Of a stretch of 64,000 bases of DNA, positions 1 through 8,400 are shown piece by piece (position 1 is the first letter of the stretch; each line of letters begins with the position of its first letter). This DNA is from Prorocentrum cordatum (lineage: Eukaryota; Sar; Dinophyceae; Prorocentrales; Prorocentraceae). The position numbers and the translations under genes were made by a program. The notes under the pieces were generated by a model. That model worked only from the letters and a program-made list of their open reading frames with translations, ran no database searches and was not told the origin of the DNA. The stretch lies in assembly GCA_963575745.1 (NCBI GenBank), contig CAUYUJ010012658.1, positions 307,501-371,500 on the forward strand, given 5' to 3'.

Positions 1-1
1 C

Positions 2-640
2 TGAATGACGGGCTCGCCGCAACACTCCCAGTCGAAGTGCTTGACGCAGTGGGCAGACAGGTAGCGCTCGATGAGCCGCTGCTTCTGCGGCGACACCGGG
101 GGCGCTCCCTGGTCGAAAAAGACGTCGCCACAGTAGCTGGCAAACGCAAGCTCCCGAACTTGATCCGAACGGTGCACCTCGCCGTCCAGCACCGCGCCGG
201 CCAGCAAACGTTGCGGCTGAATGGCGCGCCAAATCTGCGCTCGCTTCCGCCTCCCGCGGAGCTGGTGTCGCCTCGCGCCCCTGGCAAGCGAGCAGAGCTG
301 GTGTTCCTGCTCCTCCGCTCGCCCAGCAGCTATCAGCGAATGGGCTTCGCGACGTCGGGCCAAGTCGTGCAGGCGCTGGAATTCAGCACGTTGGAGAAAC
401 ACGACGCTGCGGTGAGCCTCGCGGATCTCGAGGAACTGCCCCCGCCACGGACAATCGCGGACCAGCAGTCGCCCAAGGCGCACGTCATGTCTCCACGCGA
501 CTCGCGCGGCCTGTCGCCATAGCATGGCGGTGGAGTACTTGCCGCCAGCGTCGTTGCGCAGGCGCCAGTCGCGCACCAATCGGCCGACCTGCGGGGGGGT
601 GGCGGCGGCGGCCACCGCCGAGGGAGGCGAAAGGCAGGCC
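2..640 (-). pseudogene. LINE linker downstream of the endonuclease, open to window edge
   Basis: Reading the minus strand from about 620 to 2 in the frame that contains LVRDWRLRNDAGGKYS and later FDQGAPPVSPQKQRLIERYL gives about 205 codons without a stop. It is Arg/Glu/Gln-rich with regular protein composition (for example RRREAHSLIAAGRAEEQEHQ). This is the usual position of the linker between endonuclease and reverse transcriptase in LINEs. It is one base out of register with the endonuclease frame; the shift falls near a run of seven G at 593-599 on the plus strand. That run may be a real indel or a sequencing error. No domain is recognised. Confidence 0.55.
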
Positions 641-749
641 AGGTAAACGTGCGCGCTGCGCGAACCACTGCTCGAAGTACTCGGCAAACTTCGGGTGGTT
701 CAGGATGGAGGCCGGGATCGGCGCAGGCTGGCCGGCGGGGTTGTGCCAC

Positions 750-1790
750 TCCCGACGGTGGGCCCAGCTCAGTGTGACCAACGCGTGGTCCGAGATCTTG
801 GCGAGATGCAACTCCTGCGGTTCGCCATCGGCTTGCATCTGCTGGGCAGTGCGGCACGACGGCCATGCCGGCTGGGCCACGAAGATCTCGTCTATGTCGG
901 TGGCGGTCTTGGCTTCCTCGGTCCAATGGGTGGGCGCCATGGGTACCATCTCAGTGGCGCCGCGGAGGGCCTCGAGCCATCGGCGTTCGGCGCCATGTCG
1001 GCGCTGGGCGCTGGGGGGGCCCCTCCTCCGACTGCGACGCCATCGAGGCGCCGACGCCGAGTTGAAGTCCCCAGCAACGAAGGTGACGCATAGTCCAGGC
1101 GACAACTGGCAATCAGCAGTGTCCTGCTTCATCTGCTTCTGCGCCTTGGCCAGGGTGCCAGGCGGAATCTCAAAACTGTGCACGTTCCCATGAATAATGC
1201 GATGCGTGCGGTCTCCCCTCTGATGTCGGGCCTCCACGCGTAGTAGACGACCAGGGCAAAACTCGAGAGGGACGCAGGTGGTGTAGCCCGCCGTCGCAGG
1301 GGAGAAGGTGGCCAGACCGCCGGCGGAGCGGCCCCCACTGCAGAACGAATTGAACCAGCGCCCTCGCGCTAGTATGCGACGTTGGACTTCGCGGAGTGAA
1401 CTTGGAGAGCCGTGGGCCTCTTGCAACGCCAAAATAGTTCCTGTGTGCAAGTGGTCGTTGATGTAGCCGACTCTCGAGTGGATGCCCGGGAGCTCGTGGT
1501 GGACCAGGGCGCCGCAGTTCCACGTGGCCACCCGGAGGGCACCAGGGGCGCCCTGCTGCTCGCCCAGAGGTCCAAGAGACCACGCGGGCCTCTCCTCCAC
1601 CACGGCGGCCGCGGCCAGCCTCGCCAGCTCGCGCCTGTCGAAGCCCGGGCGTTCCAGGGACAGGTCACTCCAGAGGAGGCGCGGGGCGCTGGTCGGCCCG
1701 TCGATCTCCACCTTGAGGGAGGGCTTCCAGCGCGTCGACAGGGCGCGATCTTCGACGACACCGACGAGAAAAGCGCAAGGCGGATCTTCT
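750..1790 (-). pseudogene. LINE endonuclease domain (EEP family)
   Basis: The minus-strand frame ending at 485 carries EEP hallmarks in order: ATWNCGAL near 1530, LALQEAHG (catalytic Glu) near 1430, VAGDFNSA (Asp/Asn pair) near 1075, and SDHALVTLSW (terminal Asp-His) near 775. In a LINE this enzyme nicks target DNA to prime reverse transcription. Just upstream is KVEIDGPTSAPRLLWSDL, a conserved-looking N-terminal region. All catalytic motifs are present, but the frame breaks from the coiled-coil region upstream and from the linker downstream. The family is recognised from motif pattern alone. Confidence 0.75.
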
Positions 1791-1799
1791 TGAGGCAGA

Positions 1800-2436
1800 G
1801 CTCGTGGGCAACGTCGGAGCGGTTGCGGTCGGCGCCGATGAACAGCTGCACCTGCTCTCCCGTGGGGCTCTTGAAGATGGCGCTGCTGCCACTCGCCATC
1901 GGCGCTGCGTTTGCGGGCCAGCGCCTTGCGGACGCGCCGCGCCGCCGGCTCAGGGGCACCCGGCAGACGGACCACGGATGCGGAGTCGGCCGCCTCGCCA
2001 GTGATCCGCATGCCACTGGTGGGGATGTCGATCGAGCCCAGCCATTGCTCAAGGTGCTCTTGCGAGCGGCCTTAGGGAGTCTCTGCTTGGCGCGGACGAC
2101 GATGGCGGCGAGGTCGGGGTCTCGACCCCGGGCCAGCCCTCCATGGGGAGGCCTCGGCTCGGCGCTGGAGGCGGCCAGCACCTGCGATCGAAGGTGGTCA
2201 ATCTCACCTCGGAGCACGGTCATCTCATCAGCATGATCAACCATCTGTCGCTCCAGATCCGACGAACGAGACTCGACGGCACCGAGGCGATTCTCCACAA
2301 GGCCCGTGATCTCCCTCTTGCTGGAAGAGAAGAGAAGCTCTGCTGTACCCGCTGAATGCTGGACTGGAACGAGTTCTGGGCCGCGCGGAGGCCGCGTTGC
2401 ACGTCTGAGTTGAGGGCGTCGAGCCTAGCTTGCACT
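1800..2436 (-). pseudogene. LINE coiled-coil region (ORF1-like), frameshifted
   Basis: Two heptad-rich pieces lie on the minus strand in different frames. The first, near 2435-2345, contains LDALNSDVQRGLRAAQNSF. The second, near 2298-2165, contains VESRSSDLERQMVDHADEM. Both look like parts of one coiled coil, as found in LINE RNA-binding proteins. Between 2110 and 1790 further protein-like pieces (SPTGEQVQLFIGADRNRSDV, then the endonuclease leader) change frame again. At least two indels are needed to explain this. Confidence 0.5.
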
Positions 2437-2943
2437 TGGTCCTGGAAGGACTAGGGGTCCTGCGGGGTGGCGAGGCCCCCCGACCGGCGTGCCTGCAGCA
2501 GGTGCGCTGCCATGTGAGGCCGCCACGCCTGGCCTGGCAGGAGGAGCGCCAAGGCCCGAAGTAGGCCCGCCAAGCCCACGCTGTTCTGATAAGTAAGTCG
2601 CCCACGGGCCGGGGCCTCCAGCAGCAGCTCCATGGACGGGTGGAGATGCATCTGCTGCGCCAGGCTGCGAGGCGAAGGTGGGCATGGCCTCCAGCTCCGC
2701 GATCTCCTGGCTGGACAGCGCCGGCACCGCAGGGGGACCCTCTCCATCGCCCGGCATGCCGCGTGCGGCCCGTGGACGGTCGCCCCACCCGCTGCGGTCA
2801 GACTGACGGTGGCGGCGCCTCGCAGCGTCTCGGCGTCGCTGCTCGCTGCGGGAGGTGCTCCGCTCGCTCAAGACGGAACCGCTGGAGTCCGCGCGGGCAG
2901 CGCTGCCAACGCCAGCGCCGCCAGCACCAGTTCGAGGCCCCAT
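2425..2943 (-). pseudogene. Low-complexity N-terminal ORF of El0
   Basis: An ATG at 2943 opens a frame of about 172 codons rich in Gly, Ala, Pro, Ser and Arg, with a more regular stretch PALSSQEIAELEAMPTFAS. It follows the spliced-leader relic by about 190 bases, a plausible 5' leader, and precedes the coiled-coil fragments. No domain is recognised. The nearby ATG at 2951 opens a different frame and is an alternative start. Confidence 0.35.
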
Positions 2944-3133
2944 GGCCCCATGGCGGGCGAGACGTGATAGAGAAGGTGGCACTGAGGCCAGGTCAACGAA
3001 GACAAAGAGGCTCCCAATGAAGGGCTGGCCTCGTCGGGGGAAGTAAGCGCGCAAGCAAGCTTGGGCGCTCAAACGTTACGAAAGCCGTTTTGGCCCACAG
3101 TCGGAATCCGGGTACGCTGTACCGTTCATCCGA

Positions 3134-3154
3134 CTTGAGCCAATTTGGCTACGG
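3134..3154 (-). other. Spliced-leader (DinoSL) relic at the 5' end of El0
   Basis: On the minus strand 3154-3134 reads CCGTAGCCAAATTGGCTC followed by AAG. The dinoflagellate spliced leader has CCGTAGCCATTTTGGCTC then AAG, so 19 of 21 bases agree, the only difference being AA for TT. It lies at the sense 5' end of El0. Upstream on the sense strand there is an immediate CCT-rich tract. It is not an SL RNA gene because no splice donor follows. It is best explained by reverse transcription of a trans-spliced mRNA. Confidence 0.8.
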
Positions 3155-3159
3155 AGTAG

Positions 3160-3356
3160 GAGGAGGACGAGGAGGAGGAGGAGGAGAAGGAGGAGGAGGA
3201 GGAGGAGGAGGAGGAGGGAGGAAGAGCAGGAGGAAGAGAGCGGAGGAGGAGGAGGAGGAGGCGGAGGAGGAAGGTGGAGGGTGGAGCAGGAGGAGGAGGA
3301 GGAGGAGGAGGAAGAGAGCGGAGTAGGAGGAGAAGGAGGATGAGGAGGAGGAAGAA
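3160..3356. repeat. (GGA)n microsatellite
   Basis: Imperfect GGA/GAG triplets, with AGA and GCA interruptions, run from just after the leader relic. Open frames across this block in either direction are low-complexity artefacts (poly-Gly, poly-Glu/Arg or poly-Ser/Leu). Confidence 0.9.
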
Positions 3357-3530
3357 GCGGGCACCCTCCGCGAGTCGACCTCGATCTCGCACCTCGGTCC
3401 GACCGCCTGCCCGCCGCCTGCCGAGAGGCCCTCCACGGACCGAGGCCCCGGGAGGTGGTCGCGGGCAGCTCCCCGCCTCCGAGCATCGTTGCTGCGGGCC
3501 GCCCTCTCCTCCTCTCGGCGGCGAGCGAGG

Positions 3531-3728
3531 GTTATGTTGCTCCCATCGTACTTCAGGACCACATCCCAGACACAAATTCGAGCACCCCGAAGAGTACCGT
3601 AACAGTGTCGAACGAATATGGCCTCCCAGGGCCCGACACGTGAAAACCATCCAGTGTCGGTACTCTCTTGGTGCTCGTTTTTTTTTCTCCTGATGATCAA
3701 GGCTAAAGTAAGTTGGGACATCGTAGAG
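3531..3728 (+). repeat. Dispersed repeat R2, copy 1
   Basis: About 195 bp closely resemble 36591-36784. Both start with TTATGTTGCTCCCATCG, both contain GCCTCCCAGGGCCCGACAC, and both end near GGCTAA followed by a GGGACATC-like or GGAACATC segment. There are scattered substitutions and small indels throughout. No coding capacity is recognised. The origin of the repeat is unknown. Confidence 0.75.
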
Positions 3729-3840
3729 CGAGGCGGGGAAGCAAGAAGGAGAAGGCTTTCTCAGAAGGCGGCGGGACTTCCCAGAAGCCCTCGCGCCTTT
3801 CTTGGAGGCATTCAGTGTCTTCGGGGTGGGCCATGAATAC

Positions 3841-3916
3841 GTGTCAGAAGTCCGGGAAACTCCCGAGCCTTCTGCGAAGGCCTGCTCCTTCCCACTTCCC
3901 CCCAGGACTCGCCGCC
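3841..3916 (+). repeat. Dispersed repeat R3, copy 1
   Basis: This block matches 36001-36077 in the same orientation: GGAA-CT-CCGA, then CTTTCTGAGAAGGCC or CCTTCTGCGAAGGCC, then CCCACTTCC and CTCGCCGCC. It sits shortly after R2 here, while at 36 kb R3 precedes R2, so the two are separate units or were rearranged. Confidence 0.6.
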
Positions 3917-4565
3917 AATCCTCGCTCTCTGGCTCCAGGCAATAAGAGGGGTCGTTCGCAACGGGGTCGCAAAAGCACATGCAACTGGGACGCAACAGGG
4001 ACGTACTGGTACCACGTGTCCTCCTCGGAGGCATGCGCCCGACCCGGACAACTAGTGCATCCACCTGGTAGTAGACCGTTTCCCGAGTGGTATGGCCAGA
4101 AATGGCTTATACCACAGTGCTTCTCGGCGCGCGCGTCGCCCCCGTGATGGCGACGCACACATGGCATCAGTTTGCTTTGGTCGGCGCCGAGCAGTCGTTC
4201 ATCCCGCGGCCCCAGGCGTCTGGCAGCCGCGTGCGGATACTGCACGACGTCCGCACTGGCGATTGCGCACGAACTGCTGCGCACGTGCTCGAGACCCCCC
4301 TTGGCAGAGGGCCCGAATCCGAGCCCTTCCTCCGATCAGATCGGATCCGTATGGGTGCGTGTTGTGTGATTGGGTGCGTGTTGTCGGATCGTGGTCCCCG
4401 CTCGAACGTGAGCCCCCCCCCCGCGGTCCGACAACCCGCACCCGTGCCCGTAGCAAGTCCTGCTCCCTCCGGGTCCCTCGATGGGTATGGGTGCGTGCTG
4501 TTCGTTCGTCAGTTCTCTCCTCTTCGCCCTCCCACCTTGCACTTCCCCTCCTGACCACAAACAGG
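3917..4565. other. Intergenic, no gene recognised
   Basis: The stretch has mixed composition with short open frames on both strands, none with a recognisable domain. Near 4345-4500 it contains repeated GGGTGCGTGTTGT-like words. Nothing else stands out. Confidence 0.5.
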
Positions 4566-4996
4566 CAGGAGGGGGGAGGAGGGGGGGGAGGGGGAGCGGG
4601 AGGGGGAGGGGACCGGGAAGAGGAGGAGGAGGAGGAGGAGGAGGAGGAGGAGGAGAAGAAGGATAATGAGGGGGATGATGAAGATGTTGATGATGATGCT
4701 GCTGATGATGCTGCTGCTGATGATGATGATGGGAGGAGGAGGAGAGGAGGAGGAGGGGGAGAAGGAGGGGGAGGGGGAGGAGGAGGAGGAGGAGGAGGAG
4801 GAGGAGGAGGAGGGGGAGGAGGAGGAGAAGAAGTAAAAGGAGGAGGAGGGAGAGAAGGAGAAGGAGGAGAAGAGGGAGGAGGAGGAGCGAGGAGCGAAAA
4901 GGGAGGAGCGAGGAGGACGAAGAGGAATGGATGATGATGATGAGGAGGAGGAGGAGGAGGACGAGAAGGAGGATGAGGAGGAGCAGGAGGGTAATG

Positions 4997-5056
<60 letters not shown>

Positions 5057-5385
5057 ATGATTATGATGATGATGATGAGGAGGAGGAGGATGATGATGAG
5101 GATGATGATGATGATGCTGATGCTGATGATGATGATGATGATGATGATGATGTTGAGGAGGAGGAGGAGGAGGAGGAGGTGCGAGGAGCGAGGAGCGAGG
5201 AGGAGAAAGAGGAGGAGGAGGTGGAGGAGGAGCAGGAGCAGGAGGATGATGATGATGCTAATGATGATGCTAATGATGATGATGATGATGATGAGGAGGA
5301 GGAGGAGGAGGAGGAGGAGGAGGACCGAGGAGCGAGGAGGAGGAGGAGCAGGAGGAGGAGCAGGAGGAGGATGATGATGATGGTT
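4566..5385. repeat. Compound (GGA)n/(GAT)n microsatellite
   Basis: About 800 bp of GGA, GAG and GAT triplets in blocks. The plus strand can be read as poly-Asp/Glu from 4927, but the composition is pure triplet repeat and no unique flanking exon was found. It lies just past the 3' end of El1. Confidence 0.9.
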
Positions 5386-5470
5386 CCGATGGTTCCGATG
5401 ACGACGAGGGGCTCCGAAAACGAGGCACCAAGCCAGAAACGCGATACATCATAAGCGCTAATTACTAAAA

Positions 5471-8400
5471 TCAGCTACGCGAGGTGATAGGAACAGGCTT
5501 GTGAAAACCATTTCCTATATTTTCGCCTGACGGGCCCTTCCCCTGGATAAGGTACTTCCTCTTAAAGTACCTCGGAGAACCCAGGGGAGGTCTACCCTTA
5601 CAAGGTCTGGCAATCAAAAACGCTCTGCTCACACACCTCGCAGTGCAATCTACACACCAAACCATCGGGCCCGTTTTCCAGAGGCGGTGCGACCCATGAG
5701 CCATCTGGACCCCCTTAGGGGGTCCTCCACAGCTCAAGTTCACCAGGTCACACCTACGAGCACGATTCTCTCCGCACCTCGCGCAAGCCCATCGTCCTTT
5801 GTACCTACGCACTACGTGGCCATTGTCATCACTCAGAGCGAGGCCGATCGGCCTCTCAACGTACTCCTTCCGTTCCACATCAGCCCATTTTCCTCTCGAA
5901 CAGCGGCGCAGGATGCGCAGCACAGTTTTCAGCGTCAACGCTGCCGCCTGCTCGCGCATGTGACGAGCACGTTCTTGAGGTAGATCTCGTGGGTGCATGG
6001 CCGCACCACACTTGGCATAGAAATCCACTTGCTTGTTGCCGTGCCAGTAGGCCAAGGGAATCTGCTGAGCCAGCGCTTGCGTCTGCGAGAGGTGCGAGGG
6101 AATCCACTCGATCTGAATTTCATCAGCACCGACATCATCAACAGCTTTCCAGAACTGAACCCAAAGCTCTGCATACTGGTGTCCAGAATGAGTGCCATAG
6201 GGATGTCCAGCTTGCCAACCAATAAAGAGCTCTTTGAAGTCAGTGACGAGGTGCAGCTGGCCCTGCGACTTGTGCAGGATGGCTTGTCGGGCTGCAAACA
6301 ACTCCGCCGCACCTGAGGTCTGCCATGGAAAGGGAACAGGTCCTGATGCTGCTGCAATGACATTTCCCACCGCGTCGATCATACAAAAGGCCCATCCACC
6401 ACGAGCTCGAAACTCACAATGTGGAAAGATACAGCTGCCATCCACACAAACAACTCCACTGATCAGGCCAGAAACTGTGCACACATGCCAGCGAATCGTA
6501 TGGTGAGCAACTGCATCAGGAAGCTGAAACAGGGGATCAGGAAAGAGCCCTTTGCACAGCATCATAGTACACGGATGATCTTGACCATACTCATTGCGGC
6601 CCCACAACATGAGCTTCCTCTCGAAACCGCTCCAGTCTTGTCTCTCCGTGAGATGCCAATCACATCTGAAACACCTGTGCAGATCAGTCCCTTCCTCAAC
6701 CCCACAAATCGCACATAGTGGGCTCTCCGTGGCCTGCACATCATGCAGTCGAACTTGATTGAAGAAACCTCCAGCCAGCCAAGTACGAAGAAGACCAGCT
6801 CCTTTGAAGTCTCCTTTCTTCCGAAGGTCGGATATCTCCTTGAGGGCCGGCTCCAAAATGGGCGGTCCAACTAAACCTTCCATCCCACGACTGCCTGGAA
6901 CACCTGCTAAGAGCCGTCGTTTAGTGGATACATTGACCAGCTTCCTAAGGGTGCCGACGCCGATATCATCTAAATCAACTCGTGATCCGCGCTCAGTGAA
7001 CCAAACTTTCCAACTCTCAGCTCGCCATCCCATACGACGAAGCGTCATGAGAACTGCTCCAGCAGGTCCCTTGACTGACTGCCAAGTCTTGGTGTGGTTC
7101 TGCGCGTGCATGAAGGCTAGGGCCATGGCTTTCGGTCTGACCCACTGCTCCCACTTGGCCTTCATCCAGTACGCGAGCGGGTACTCATCAGCAATGAAGG
7201 TTGGATCAGACCGAGGACAATGTGAAAGAAGAAACTCCATGGTTCTGCTCCTTCCCCTTGCTGAGCCAAACTGCACATGACCAGAGAGGGAGCGTACTTT
7301 CTGCAGCTGGGTGTCACTCATGCCTTGCACTTTAGCCGTGTAGCCAACTGACGCCAGACCTCCTGAGCGAAACAGCTTGCCCATCTGTCGCCCTCCTTGC
7401 GCCAGCCTGCGAAACCGTGGAACTCTCCGTCCAACTGCTGCCACTCGCCCTCGATGTGTAGGGATTCTGCCCCCTCCACCCATCCGTCGATCATGTCCGA
7501 GCTGTCGCACAACTCTAGCTCGCCGAAAGGCCCAGTCACTTAGCGCCATCTCCACTTGCCTGGCCAACTTTGGAGTCGTCGCAATAACATGTCCTTTGTT
7601 CGGGCTCAGCTCCAAACCTATCCTGACCAGGAGCCTGCGCAACATCTTGGCCGCAGCAATGATGATACGTGCAGCATCGGCCTCAGTGCCCGTAGCCTGT
7701 AGACTGCCATCGTCCACAACAACGCTGATGGTGAGCGACGGCCACAAGGTGTAGACCTGGTCGTACGCGCCCCAAGTGAAAAGGACCATCATGGTGGTGG
7801 CATCCGAGCACCCTGCGATGACGCCTTGGTTCGTGGAAATGAATCTTGAAGCGATCTTCTCAAACTTGAGGCATCTTTGACCAGCATACGTCTTGATGAG
7901 CATCGCCAAGCGCCTTTTGGGAAACTTGTGCCTGCAGCCAATCTCCCACAATAAGGCATGCGATATCTTCTCGAAGGCTTTCTTCAAATCAAGCATCACA
8001 GTGACCGTGTGTCTCATCAATGCTCGTCCCGCTTCTGCCATGACTGACTGAGTCCACACCGCGCGCTCCGAACTGCGCCCTGCCGTGGCGTAGTGGTAAG
8101 GCCGAGCATACTCTTGAAGCCACCGCCGTTGGACAGGTCTTCTGCATCTGTTGTAGACTCGGAGCGTGTCGGTCATAAGGCCGATCAACCTGTGACCACC
8201 TTCAGGCTTGGGTAAACGCGGGAGTACTGTATTCTTCATCTGCTTGGGAACCTCCGCAATACGTTCCGCTACCTCCATAACAGAACTGAAAGCTTGCAAG
8301 CAGTCGTCGGATAACAGCGCCATATTCCTGGGCCCAAGGTTGTCGATGCCCGAGGCCGTCTTCACTTTGAACGAAAGCGCTGCCTTGCGAATCTGCTCAA

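Larger units (their letters stand above)
1..3154 (-). mobile_element. El0: decayed LINE retrotransposon, truncated by the left window edge
   Basis: The minus strand from 3154 down to 1 reads, in order, a spliced-leader relic, a Pro/Ala/Ser-rich region, two coiled-coil pieces, an endonuclease-exonuclease-phosphatase (EEP) endonuclease and a charged linker that runs off the window. The order is that of EN-type LINEs. The pieces lie in at least four different reading-frame registers, so this copy cannot make one protein without repair and is taken as a pseudogene. RT and RNH would lie to the left of base 1 and are not visible. It differs in sequence from El1 and El2 and is a third LINE lineage. 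The frame breaks are direct observation; the assignment as one element is inference from order and strand. Confidence 0.7.

Noticed and set aside
4927-5454. Poly-Asp/Glu ORF on the plus strand
   Set aside because: Pure GAT/GAG microsatellite; no unique exon sequence or signals support translation.
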